Assembly (NCBI GenBank): GCA_009777575.1
Contig: WRLO01000009.1
Location: 1-62,395, forward strand
Source of the DNA: Candidatus Cloacimonadota bacterium
GTDB lineage: Bacteria; Cloacimonadota; Cloacimonadia; Cloacimonadales; WRIO01
Length of the DNA stretch: 62,395 nucleotides
Direction of reading: 5' to 3'
Under the pieces are notes generated by a model. The model was given only the letters and a program-made list of their open reading frames with translations. It ran no database searches and was not told where the DNA came from. The first letter of the stretch is position 1, and the number at the start of each line of letters is the position of its first letter. Position numbers and translations under genes: made by a program. This document shows positions 33,919-42,773 of the stretch, piece after piece.

Positions 33919-35025
33919 ATGGGTAAAAAGCTCATTTTAGTTGTATTTACAGCAATATTCGTCATTGGAGGAATATTCACTGCTTTATCACAAAAAAGTC
34001 TTAGAAGTGCTGAGTCTACTGCTGATCAAGGTTATTGGAGTCTTGCTCGCAATATAGCCAACACTTATGGAAATGTCATGATGACAAATTTACAGAATCA
34101 TCTATCAACTTCACCAATCAGTAATACTGTTCCCCCCCCTATAGATGGATCTGATGTTCTTGATGTCCCGGGATCAAGAGTAAATGTTCAAGTGTATAGA
34201 AATAATATTTCTTATCCCGATCTAGGTGATGATGAATATCTAATTGTTTCTACAGCAACTGTAACATCAGCTATGGGTGAAGTGTATACTTTTGAAACTC
34301 ATATTCTTTACGAATATGCCAATGAAATGCGAGCAAATTATTTAGCTCTAAGAGATGACGAAACACCTCTTGATACGGGAAATCCGGGAGCAATAAGATT
34401 TCGTAATGATCGTATCGAATACATTAGACTTGGCGGAAACGCATTGACATCTGCTCATCCAGCTGCAGGGACGACTCCGCAGCAAACTGTTTGGTCTTTC
34501 AACTCTGAAGGTGTTAAGCCAATCCATTTTGAGAATTTAAGGATTCCACATGTTATTATACTTGGTGGAGATGTCAGAATAGTCAGTCTTGGTAGTGCTC
34601 ATGGAGAAGGTATTGACAGATCAGTAATGATTATAGCATTAAATGACATGTTTATAGAAACAAATGTCTTTCCTACGCCAGGTTCTGGGGCAAAAATAGT
34701 CTTACAAGCTGGTCGTGATATCTATCTAGGCGGACATGCTCCAAACCCAAGACCTCTCAACAGAATAGAAGCAGATTTATATGCAAAGGGTAGAATCAGA
34801 CCGGGTAGAGATTATACCAATATAAATGCTTCAATAGACCCTCCTCTTGTTGAAAATACTGGTGGTAGACTATTTCCTAACCAGAGTCAATTGTATACTT
34901 GGAATCCGGAAGAACATCCTGAGGGGCCTAACGATCCTACTAGCTGGGTATTTGAAGAACACAATGTCTCAGAAGTGAGAAGCTGGCAAGAATTACCTAG
35001 TCAAAGAAGAAGAGGTAGACAGTAA
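33919..35025 (+). CDS. Unrecognised exported or membrane-anchored protein with pilin-like N-terminus
   Basis: No family recognised. The N-terminus is a short positive stretch and one hydrophobic helix (LILVVFTAIFVIGGIFTAL) followed by SQKSLRSAESTADQGYWSLARNIANTYGN. That looks like type IV pilin or PilX-like proteins, but without a clear prepilin cleavage site. The rest is beta-rich, with repeated turns (IPHVIILGGDVRIVSLGS, VLQAGRDIYLGGHA), and ends in an Arg-rich tail. A GGAGG site precedes the ATG. A strong terminator follows, so it appears to be transcribed alone. Confidence 0.75.
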   Translation: MGKKLILVVFTAIFVIGGIFTALSQKSLRSAESTADQGYWSLARNIANTYGNVMMTNLQNHLSTSPISNTVPPPIDGSDVLDVPGSRVNVQVYRNNISYPDLGDDEYLIVSTATVTSAMGEVYTFETHILYEYANEMRANYLALRDDETPLDTGNPGAIRFRNDRIEYIRLGGNALTSAHPAAGTTPQQTVWSFNSEGVKPIHFENLRIPHVIILGGDVRIVSLGSAHGEGIDRSVMIIALNDMFIETNVFPTPGSGAKIVLQAGRDIYLGGHAPNPRPLNRIEADLYAKGRIRPGRDYTNINASIDPPLVENTGGRLFPNQSQLYTWNPEEHPEGPNDPTSWVFEEHNVSEVRSWQELPSQRRRGRQ

Positions 35026-35035
35026 TCTATATATT

Positions 35036-35080
35036 AATCCTCACTTCTCCAATTTTTTTTGGGAGGCGAGGATTTTTTAT
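35036..35080 (+). terminator. Rho-independent terminator of the pilin-like gene
   Basis: AATCCTC (35036-35042) pairs with GAGGATT (35068-35074), and an inner stem CTCCAA/TTGGGAG extends it. A T-rich tail follows. It lies 10 bases after the stop codon. Confidence 0.8.
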
Positions 35081-35329
35081 TTTCAACACAGGTTTTATCA
35101 TGCGGTAATTCTGCGAAGCTATTTCGCAAGTTCAATATCTCTTGAACAGAGAGAACACAGAGTTTTTAACACAAAGCCTCCGCAACCGAATTGATGGGAG
35201 TGGTTCGAGAGCTTGCTTGCAGAGTTACTCACTATCATTCTCCATAAGGAATTGGACTTTTCCAAGATATCCATAATATGGGAATTTAAGATATGAAAAT
35301 TACATTATTAGAACAATAATAAAAAAAAT
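35081..35329. other. Gene-free spacer of about 250 bases
   Basis: No gene is seen. Small inverted repeats are present: TGCGAA (35112-35117) with TTCGCA (35123-35128), and TTCAA/TTGAA at 35131-35146. Base composition is more mixed than in the genes on either side. No promoter stands out before the next gene. Confidence 0.5.
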
Positions 35330-36439
35330 ATGTTTATTTATGATTTAGAACAAATAAATAATTTGTTTAAATTGCACTCTGGTAAAAGGATTGCTATCAC
35401 TACACATGAAAATCCTGATGGAGATGGATTAGCTACTTCGTTAGCTTTGTATTATTGTTTGGATAAGATATATCAAGCAGAACCGTATATAATTATAGAT
35501 TCTGTATTTCCGACATTTTTGGATTTTTTAAATTATCAGCATTGTAGGATAATGGATTTTGAGGAATACAAAAAGGTATTTATCGATAAATTTGAACTTT
35601 TAGTAGTGTTAGATTGTCATGAAGAGGATAGAGTTGATACTGTTAATGAAATATTTCTTTATTCTAAAAAAGTTCTTGTTATAGACCATCATGAAGCAAA
35701 AAAAAAATTTATAAAAGAAGAATATTTATATTATTTAGACAATGATGCTGTTTCTACTGGAGTGATGCTTCATCGAATTATTGAATCTGTAAAATTAAAA
35801 AATTACATTGCAAATGATTTATTAAATACAAATAACGAAACAAAACCGATAAACACATCTTCTTTCGTAAAAGACTATGTAGATTGTATATACACTTCGA
35901 TACTTAATGATACTGACAATTTTGTTAATTCAAATGCGAAGCGAGAAACTTTTCTTGTAGTAGCTGATTTGATCGATATGGGGTTGGAAACGCATATTAT
36001 TGTTAATCAATTTTTAAATAAAAAACCCATTTTTTATTACAAATTTATTGGTGATGTATTATCTACTATTAAATTAAATAAAAATAAGAAGATTGTTTAT
36101 TATGTTTCAACATTGAAAATGCTTAGAGACAACCATCAAGATATAGAAAGTTATTCTAAAATGATGAGATGGACAAAGGGAGCTTATGATGTTGAAGTTC
36201 AAGTTTTATTTCAGGAATATGAAAATAATGTATGGAGAATTAGTTTGAGGTCTGATCTTTATGATGTGTCCCAAATGGCTCAATATTTTGGAGGTGGTGG
36301 ACATAAAAAAGCATCAGGATTTCAATTGGAAGGTAATTTTAATTTCGTAAAAAAAAATGTTATTAGCTTTATTGAGGAACAGATTAAAAAATCCCCGTCT
36401 TCTAATGAGGGGCATATTGATGATGAGGAAAAATATTGA
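35330..36439 (+). CDS. nrnA: DHH-family phosphoesterase, NrnA-like
   Basis: A DHH/DHHA1 phosphoesterase of 369 residues, like NrnA, which degrades oligoribonucleotides and pAp. Motifs are TTHENPDGDGLATSL, LVVLDCHEEDR, VLVIDHHEAKK, an SILNDTDNF aspartate and the DHHA1 end FGGGGHKKASGFQL. The C-terminal 15 residues (SPSSNEGHIDDEE) are encoded by a GC-rich insert-like segment. The stop overlaps the TTG start of the next gene (TTGA). nrnA next to truB and ribF is a common gene order. Confidence 0.88.
   Translation: MFIYDLEQINNLFKLHSGKRIAITTHENPDGDGLATSLALYYCLDKIYQAEPYIIIDSVFPTFLDFLNYQHCRIMDFEEYKKVFIDKFELLVVLDCHEEDRVDTVNEIFLYSKKVLVIDHHEAKKKFIKEEYLYYLDNDAVSTGVMLHRIIESVKLKNYIANDLLNTNNETKPINTSSFVKDYVDCIYTSILNDTDNFVNSNAKRETFLVVADLIDMGLETHIIVNQFLNKKPIFYYKFIGDVLSTIKLNKNKKIVYYVSTLKMLRDNHQDIESYSKMMRWTKGAYDVEVQVLFQEYENNVWRISLRSDLYDVSQMAQYFGGGGHKKASGFQLEGNFNFVKKNVISFIEEQIKKSPSSNEGHIDDEEKY
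36391..36415. repeat. GC-rich palindromic segment at the end of nrnA
   Basis: ATCCCC and GGGGCAT flank GTCTTCTAATGA, giving CCCC/GGGG ends. It shares AATCCC and TCTAATGA with the segment at 37144-37178, and sits just before the nrnA-truB junction. Confidence 0.45.
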
Positions 36440-38154
36440 ACTCAGGATATTTATTGATAGATAAACAAAAAGATTGGACTTCGCATGATGTAGTTGCAAA
36501 AATTAGAAATATACTAAAAATAAGAAAAATTGGTCATACAGGAACACTTGACCCATTTGCAACAGGATTATTGATTTTATTAGTCGGCAATGCTACTAAA
36601 TTTAGTGAAAAATTAACAAATCTTGATAAAGAGTATATAGTTACAAGTAAATTTGGGATTCAAACTGATACTGCTGATATAACAGGAAAAGTGATTAAAA
36701 GCTTTGAAAATACTATAAATATGCCCCCTGCTATCCAAAATCATGAAGGACAGTTGCCTATATCAAAAAAGGATTTTGAAGCAAAAATACCAGATATTTT
36801 AAACATAAAAAAGCAAATCCCTTCAAAATTTTCTGCAATCAAAATTAAGGGAAAAAGATCATATAAAATGGCTTATGCTGGTAAAAACTTTGATATGCCT
36901 GAGAGAAATATCGAAATTAAAGAATTTGAGCTACTAAATTATGATTTTCCTTATTTTACTTGGAGAGCTGTTGTCTCAAAAGGGACTTATATTAGGACTT
37001 TAACTGAACAAATTGCGGATTTATTTCAGAACATTGCTACTACAACTGAATTGAAAAGAACGCGCATTGGAAACTTTTATTTACTAGATGCTATCACCAT
37101 TGACAAAGTTTATTTTGGTATGGAAGTAAATGATATAAATCAAATCCCTCTTGCCCCCTCTAATGAAGAGGAGCAGATCAAATCATTGAATTATAATGTT
37201 AAAAATCATAGACCTGTTGTCACAATCGGAACTTATGACGGAATGCATTTAGGACATCAGCATTTACTCAAAGAAACTGTAAATAGAGCAAAAACTCTTG
37301 GTGCTGAGTCTATAGTCATTACATATCCCCATCACCCATATCAGGTTCTTAATGCTCCTTTTTCAAGTATCGCAATGCAAAAAGAAGGAGATAGTAATAA
37401 ATCTCAATATTTGTTGACTGAATATGAAAAAAGAGAAAAACTCATAAAAGATATTGGAATTGATAAGATACATTACATAAATTTTGACAAAAAACTTTCT
37501 TTGATGACCGCAGATGATTTCATTAAAAAAATAATCGTTCAAAATTTTCACCCAAGTCATATTGTCGTTGGTTATGATACTCATATTGGTGTTAATCGCA
37601 GTGGAAATGTAGAGTTCATAAAAAATAAAGAAAGTTTATATGACTATAAAGTAATAGAAGTAGCAGCTATAAATTATAAATCTTCTATTGATTCTTTCAT
37701 CGTAAGCAGTTCACTGATAAGAAAGATTTTAAATGAGGGAGATGTAGATTTAGCAAGCGAATTATTAGCGAGAAAATACTCTATCATTGGAAAGGTTGTA
37801 TCAAATAAAAAGATTGGAAAAAGTTTAGGTTTTCCAACGATAAATCTAAAACCAAGTGATAATCATAAGCTAATTCCCAAATCAGGAGTATATTTCACTT
37901 ACACTTCCATTGATAATGTAAAATATTTTGGAGCTACAAATATTGGTGTCGCACCCACACTAAAGAAAGAAAATAAAGTAGAAATTGAGACATATCTTAT
38001 TGATTTCAATAGTGATCTGTATGAAAAAGAAATTGAATTGTATTTTATTGATAGAATCAGAGATGAAAAGCTTTTTGAAAGCTCTTCTGATTTGATAAAA
38101 CAGATAGAAATAGATGTAAATTTAATCAAAACTAAAAAAGAAACTTTAGGTTAA
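36436..38154 (+). CDS. Fusion protein: TruB tRNA pseudouridine-55 synthase and RibF riboflavin kinase/FAD synthetase
   Basis: One uninterrupted 572-residue frame holds two enzymes. Residues 1-220 are TruB: GYLLIDKQKDWTSHDVV and GHTGTLDPFATGLL with catalytic Asp 39, then KGTYIRTLTEQI. The C-terminal PUA-like part of TruB is missing. Residues about 250-572 are RibF: the FMN adenylyltransferase domain (VVTIGTYDGMHLGHQHLL, VVGYDTHIG, SSSLIRKIL) and the riboflavin kinase domain (GKSLGFPTINLKP, GVYFTY, GVAPTL). truB and ribF are normally neighbours; a fusion is unusual. The linker (about 228-250) is encoded by a GC-rich palindromic segment. Another insert (residues 96-107) lies within TruB. The start is TTG. 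Confidence 0.92.
   Translation: MNSGYLLIDKQKDWTSHDVVAKIRNILKIRKIGHTGTLDPFATGLLILLVGNATKFSEKLTNLDKEYIVTSKFGIQTDTADITGKVIKSFENTINMPPAIQNHEGQLPISKKDFEAKIPDILNIKKQIPSKFSAIKIKGKRSYKMAYAGKNFDMPERNIEIKEFELLNYDFPYFTWRAVVSKGTYIRTLTEQIADLFQNIATTTELKRTRIGNFYLLDAITIDKVYFGMEVNDINQIPLAPSNEEEQIKSLNYNVKNHRPVVTIGTYDGMHLGHQHLLKETVNRAKTLGAESIVITYPHHPYQVLNAPFSSIAMQKEGDSNKSQYLLTEYEKREKLIKDIGIDKIHYINFDKKLSLMTADDFIKKIIVQNFHPSHIVVGYDTHIGVNRSGNVEFIKNKESLYDYKVIEVAAINYKSSIDSFIVSSSLIRKILNEGDVDLASELLARKYSIIGKVVSNKKIGKSLGFPTINLKPSDNHKLIPKSGVYFTYTSIDNVKYFGATNIGVAPTLKKENKVEIETYLIDFNSDLYEKEIELYFIDRIRDEKLFESSSDLIKQIEIDVNLIKTKKETLG
36721..36758. repeat. GC-rich insert-like segment within truB
   Basis: ATGCCCCCTGC to ATGAAGGACAG encodes MPPAIQNHEGQLP, inserted between the TruB strands ending in ITGKVI and the region with PSKFSAIKIKG. 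It is similar in length and amino acid pattern to the helicase segment at 30715-30749. Confidence 0.35.
37144..37178. repeat. GC-rich palindromic segment at the TruB-RibF junction
   Basis: It contains CCCCCTCT/AATGA/AGAGGAG and encodes IPLAPSNEEEQI exactly between the two enzyme domains. It resembles the segment at the end of nrnA (36391-36415). Confidence 0.45.
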
Positions 38155-38159
38155 TTAAT

Positions 38160-39140
38160 ATGCTACAATACCTTAAACTCGCTTGGAAAAAACAAACAAA
38201 ATTTTATTTATCATTAAATTTTTCTGATATTTGGTTTATCGCCTTACTACATATTTTTGTAGCTTGGAATGGAGTCCAGTTTATATTACAACCAGAACAT
38301 TTATTTTTTTTCTTCGACAGTATTGCTTTTAGGCAAAATTATAGTTTATTACAAGAAATTCACCCAGATTTTGTTTATTGGTTTATCTTTCTATCTGCAA
38401 GTTTTATTTTATTGATATTGTGCTTAAAAAGTGCCTTTGAGATTGAATTATTTGAAATTGTTAGAAAGAAACTGAAAATAGATAATGAACAACTAATATT
38501 AAATAGAATATATGAAAATGGACTGATAGAATCACACCTTACACCACCTTATGAAGAAGAGCAGTTAAAAAAGTTATCTATCAAAGATAAATTCAATCTT
38601 TATGTAAACCTTATTGTTCCAACTATTTTTCATAATATTGGAATAATAATAATTTTAGGGATTATTTATCTACTTTTTTTCTTAGTTTATAAGCTTTTAA
38701 TCGTTACTGGCTTACAGATAGAACTCAACTTAGTTGAGCTTCTTAGATATTCAATTATTTATTTTATGATTGGTTTGATTTTTTTCAACTCCATTATAGT
38801 TGATTTTATTTTACCCAAGATGGCACAAGGAAAAAATTTTTCTGAAACATTAGGGAAAATTTATGATTATTTCGCTATAAATAAATTAAATTTTATTTTA
38901 TTTTATACTTTTAAACTGTTTCTGATTACAATGAATGTATTAATCCTTATATATTTCATGTATTATTTGTTTCCTGAACCTATTATCATTATTCCTGTGA
39001 ATATGAGTGTTCAGACTTGCATTGTGAATATTTTCACAGTGTTTTTAGGAGTTATATTGTCTATGATATTGAACGCTGTTTTTGTTATGTTTTTTAATAT
39101 TTATAGTATTTGTTTAAAAGAGGTAATGTTTGAGTTCTAG
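38160..39140 (+). CDS. Unrecognised integral membrane protein
   Basis: A 326-residue protein with about five hydrophobic segments (near residues 25-42, 75-90, 155-180, 195-220, 250-275 and 290-315) and a polar loop between the second and third. No family is recognised. It starts 5 bases after the fusion gene, and its end overlaps the TTG start of radA, so it is part of the nrnA-truB-ribF-radA operon. Confidence 0.75.
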   Translation: MLQYLKLAWKKQTKFYLSLNFSDIWFIALLHIFVAWNGVQFILQPEHLFFFFDSIAFRQNYSLLQEIHPDFVYWFIFLSASFILLILCLKSAFEIELFEIVRKKLKIDNEQLILNRIYENGLIESHLTPPYEEEQLKKLSIKDKFNLYVNLIVPTIFHNIGIIIILGIIYLLFFLVYKLLIVTGLQIELNLVELLRYSIIYFMIGLIFFNSIIVDFILPKMAQGKNFSETLGKIYDYFAINKLNFILFYTFKLFLITMNVLILIYFMYYLFPEPIIIIPVNMSVQTCIVNIFTVFLGVILSMILNAVFVMFFNIYSICLKEVMFEF

Positions 39141-40494
39141 CTTTTTTTGTAAAGATTGTGGGTTTGAAACTAATGTTTGGTCAGGAAAATGTCCTTCTTG
39201 TGAGGCTTGGAGTTCTTTTGCTGAGACTACTAGGATAACAGGAAAAAAATCAAAAGATAAAGAAAAATCTTTATTTTCAGATAAAATTGAATTAATCCCT
39301 TTATCACAAGTGAAAATTGGACAAAACATCCGTGAAAAAACAGGCATTAATGAATTTGACACTGTTTTAGGAGGCGGTATTGTATCTGGTATGTCTGCTT
39401 TGATTGGCGGTGAACCAGGCATAGGAAAGTCCACAATTATGCTTCAAATTGCCTCTAAAATTGCCTCTAAAGGTAAAAAAATATTGTATGCAAGCGGAGA
39501 GGAATCTTCTGAACAAATTCATCTTAGAAGTAAAAGATTGAATATATTGTCAGATGATATACTTTTATACTGCTCAAACGATGCTGAAGCTATTTTCAAT
39601 CAAATAAAAAATATTAATCCTGATATTGTGATTATTGATTCAATTCAGTCTGTTTATTTAGCTAATTTGGACAATTTTCCCGGCTCTATTACTCAAATTC
39701 GTGAATGTGCCACCTTGTTTACACAGATTGCTAAAAAAATGAATATACCTATTTTCATGATTGGGCATATCAATAAAGATGGTATGATTGCTGGTCCAAA
39801 AATCCTTGAACATATTGTAGACACTGTTATGTATTTTGAAGGTGAATTATCAAACCAGTTTAAAATGTTAAGAACTACAAAAAACAGGTTTGGCTCTACA
39901 AACGAGATTGGGCTTTTTGAAATGACCGATGCTGGTCTTCGAGAAGTTGCCAATCCTTCTGAATTATTCATTGAACATTCAAAATCTTTTCCCGGAACTG
40001 CTATTAGTTGTGTGATTGAGGGGAGTAGAGCTTTTTTAATTGAAGTTCAAGCTTTAGTTTCACCCACTACTTATGGTAATGCTCAAAGGGTATCAGTGGG
40101 ATTTGACCAAAAAAGATTGTCTCTTTTACTAGCAGTAATTGAAAAGCATATTGGTTTTAGTATGAAAGAATATGATGTTTTCATCAATTTTTCAGGTGGT
40201 ATGAAAATTCACGACACTTCAGCTGATTTGGCTATCATTACGACAATTCTCTCTAGTCTCCGCGATATGATCATTCCAGAAAAGACAATTTTCATTGGGG
40301 AAGTAGGTTTAAACGGTGATATTCGTAATGTTTCTCAATTGGAAAAAAGATTAAAAGAAGCAGTGAAACTTGGTTATCAAAATGTTTATTTTCCAGAGAA
40401 TAATTCTGTTGTTCTAAAAAATGATAAAAATAAAAAGTATATACAACACTTCAAGGTTTCATCTGTAAAAGAGATGATAGGAGCAATGATTTAG
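39130..40494 (+). CDS. radA: DNA repair protein RadA
   Basis: A RecA-related branch-migration ATPase of 454 residues. Cys 7, 10, 21 and 24 form the N-terminal zinc finger (FFCKDCGF...GKCPSCEAW). GGEPGIGKSTIML is the Walker A motif, TTKNRFGSTNEIG carries the RadA-specific KNRFG motif, and a Lon-like C-terminal domain follows (VFINFSGGMKIHDTSADLAI, GEVGLNGDIRNV). Translation starts at TTG, overlapping the previous stop by 11 bases. Confidence 0.96.
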   Translation: MSSSFFCKDCGFETNVWSGKCPSCEAWSSFAETTRITGKKSKDKEKSLFSDKIELIPLSQVKIGQNIREKTGINEFDTVLGGGIVSGMSALIGGEPGIGKSTIMLQIASKIASKGKKILYASGEESSEQIHLRSKRLNILSDDILLYCSNDAEAIFNQIKNINPDIVIIDSIQSVYLANLDNFPGSITQIRECATLFTQIAKKMNIPIFMIGHINKDGMIAGPKILEHIVDTVMYFEGELSNQFKMLRTTKNRFGSTNEIGLFEMTDAGLREVANPSELFIEHSKSFPGTAISCVIEGSRAFLIEVQALVSPTTYGNAQRVSVGFDQKRLSLLLAVIEKHIGFSMKEYDVFINFSGGMKIHDTSADLAIITTILSSLRDMIIPEKTIFIGEVGLNGDIRNVSQLEKRLKEAVKLGYQNVYFPENNSVVLKNDKNKKYIQHFKVSSVKEMIGAMI

Positions 40495-40503
40495 GAGATT
40501 TTA

Positions 40504-42009
40504 ATGACAAAAAAAGTTATAATTATTGGTGGTGGTATCTCTGGGCTTTCAGCAGGAATATATGCACAACAATGTGGTTTTGAAACGACTATTCTTGAAA
40601 GCCATAATATTGCAGGGGGAAACTGCACATCATGGAAAAGAAAAGATTATTTATTTGAAGGTGGGATGCACTGGTTGGGTGGCTCAAAAAATGGCTCTGT
40701 CATGAATAAGCTCTGGAGACATGTAGGCGCTTTAGATGACAATGTTCAAGTTTTTTATTCAGAACCTTTTTTAGAATTCAATCATCAAGGAACTCCTATT
40801 CGTCTCTATAGAGATGTAGATAAAATGGAAAATGAGTGGTTAAAAACTTCCCCTGTGGATGAAAAGGAAATAAAAAATTTTTGTAACATTATAAGAAAAA
40901 TGAAAGGTTTATCTATGCCGATAACTGATTTGAGAAAGGTTAAGGTAACACAAAAAGTCAGACCTCATATCTCTGATTTATTTTATGCAATAAGAGCTTT
41001 TCTAACAATTTTGAAATACTCAAAGATTTCAGCTTCAGAATATTCAAACCGTTTTTCTCATAAAGCTATTCAAGAGTTCTTTTTGTCGCTTTCAGGTGAT
41101 AATCAAATGATAACAATGCTATTTATGACTATGGGTTTTTTAGCCAATGGAGATGGAGGATTTCCCAATGGTGGCTCGTTGCCCTTTGTAGAAAGAATGG
41201 TTAATACATACAATGCGCTTGGGGGCAACCTGCTGTTGAACACTCCAGCTGAGACTATTTTAATGGAAAATTATAAAGCCATTGCTGTTATCACTAAAAA
41301 TAAAAAATACGATGCTGATGCCGTCATTATTGCTACAGATACCATGAATATAGAAAAATTATTTTCTTTCAATTTACACAATATAAAACAATATTTAGAA
41401 AATTCATGGTTTTATGATATGAAAAAAAAGACTGAACCAACTTCGGCTACACTTGTATCTATAGGTATAAACGCTGATTTAAGCAATTACCCAGAAAGAC
41501 CTATCTTCAAACTCGAAACACCAATAAAACTAGCAGACAAAAATTATTACTATCTTTATGTAAATCAATATTCTCATGATCGCACTTATACTCCTAAAGG
41601 TAAAACTGCTATAACGATACAATTAAGTGGTGATACTTATGATTTTTGGAAAATGGCTAAAGAAAATGGTTTGTATTATGAAGAAAAGGATAAACTAGGG
41701 AAAGAAATCATCAATGAACTTTCAAAATGGATACCAGAAATTGAAAACAATGTTGAAGTCATTGATATTGCTACTCCCATCACTTACGAGAAATATTGTG
41801 ACAATTGGAAAGGTTCTTGGATGACTAATATAAGTAATGAAATAAACTTCAAAGCATACCCTTCAACTATTAAAGGTTTGAAAGGTGTTTATTTTTCTGG
41901 ACATAGAATGATGCCACCCGGGGGGTTACCACCAGCCTTGATGACTGCACGAAAAGCTGTTCAACATTTATGCAGGGATACAAAAACTTTGTTTGTGAGC
42001 GAGGTTTAA
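40504..42009 (+). CDS. Carotenoid isomerase / phytoene desaturase-like FAD oxidoreductase
   Basis: A flavoprotein of the CrtI/CRTISO/retinol-saturase family. It opens with a dinucleotide-binding fold (VIIIGGGISGLSAGIYAQQCG) and GGNCTSWKRKDYLFEGGMHWLGG. It has a GGSLPFVERMVNTYNALGGN substrate-domain motif and ends with GVYFSGHRMMPPGGLPPALMTARKAV. At 501 residues it has the usual length. GGAG precedes the ATG. No other carotenoid gene is present, so the substrate is unknown. The next gene starts one base after the stop. Confidence 0.85.
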   Translation: MTKKVIIIGGGISGLSAGIYAQQCGFETTILESHNIAGGNCTSWKRKDYLFEGGMHWLGGSKNGSVMNKLWRHVGALDDNVQVFYSEPFLEFNHQGTPIRLYRDVDKMENEWLKTSPVDEKEIKNFCNIIRKMKGLSMPITDLRKVKVTQKVRPHISDLFYAIRAFLTILKYSKISASEYSNRFSHKAIQEFFLSLSGDNQMITMLFMTMGFLANGDGGFPNGGSLPFVERMVNTYNALGGNLLLNTPAETILMENYKAIAVITKNKKYDADAVIIATDTMNIEKLFSFNLHNIKQYLENSWFYDMKKKTEPTSATLVSIGINADLSNYPERPIFKLETPIKLADKNYYYLYVNQYSHDRTYTPKGKTAITIQLSGDTYDFWKMAKENGLYYEEKDKLGKEIINELSKWIPEIENNVEVIDIATPITYEKYCDNWKGSWMTNISNEINFKAYPSTIKGLKGVYFSGHRMMPPGGLPPALMTARKAVQHLCRDTKTLFVSEV

Positions 42010-42010
42010 A

Positions 42011-42772
42011 ATGATAAAACTATTGTTAGTTAATAACAAAACTCGAATTTTGCTATCGAATTTTTCATCCCCAGAGAGCTATAAAAAAGCTCTAAAGAAA
42101 TGTTTTGCAAAATACTCATTTCTTGCTGTTTTTTATTTACTGGTTTCTTCTTTTTTATACCCAGATTTAAATCAAATTCATCTTGCTAGAGTTCAATATG
42201 ATGGTGGTGGTGACTGGTACAATGACCCAGAAGTTTTACCAAATTTTGCCAGTTTTATTGCCCAACAATTGCCTATAAATATCAGCACTAGAGAAAGAGT
42301 TGTTAGACTTTCTGATGCAAACTTGTTTCAAAACCCATTTTTATATCTAACAGGACATGGAAACATTGTTGCAAATGATATGGAAGTCACAAACCTGCGG
42401 AGATATTTACTACAAGGCGGCTTTCTTTATGTAGATGATGATTACGGATTGGATGAGTCTTTTAGAAGATTTATTGCTAGGGTTTTTCCTGAAAAATCTT
42501 TAGTAGAATTACCTTTATCACATTCTATTTTTTCAAATTTCTTTGAGTTTCCCAATGGTTTGCCCAAGATCCATGAACATGACAACAAAAGACCTCAATT
42601 ATTTGCTATTTTTGATGATTCGGGAAGGATTATGGTTTTATATACTTATGAATCAAATATTTCCGATGGTTGGGCTGACTATAGCACTCATCAGAATCCT
42701 GATAATGTGCGAGAGGCTGCTTTTAGATTTGGTTTAAACATGTTTTATCATCTATTTGTTGAAGGAAATTGA
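42011..42772 (+). CDS. DUF4159 family exported protein
   Basis: After an N-terminal extension with one hydrophobic segment (about 38-55), the DUF4159 blocks follow in order: RVQYDGGGDWYNDPEVLPN, LTGHGNI, LRRYLLQGGFLYVDDDYG, VFPEKSLVELPLSHSIF, GLPKIHEHD and YTYESNISDGWADY. The fold is flavodoxin/glutaminase-like. Function is unknown; members are common in FCB-group bacteria, often near secretion or gliding-type genes. Confidence 0.85.
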   Translation: MIKLLLVNNKTRILLSNFSSPESYKKALKKCFAKYSFLAVFYLLVSSFLYPDLNQIHLARVQYDGGGDWYNDPEVLPNFASFIAQQLPINISTRERVVRLSDANLFQNPFLYLTGHGNIVANDMEVTNLRRYLLQGGFLYVDDDYGLDESFRRFIARVFPEKSLVELPLSHSIFSNFFEFPNGLPKIHEHDNKRPQLFAIFDDSGRIMVLYTYESNISDGWADYSTHQNPDNVREAAFRFGLNMFYHLFVEGN

Positions 42773-42773
42773 A

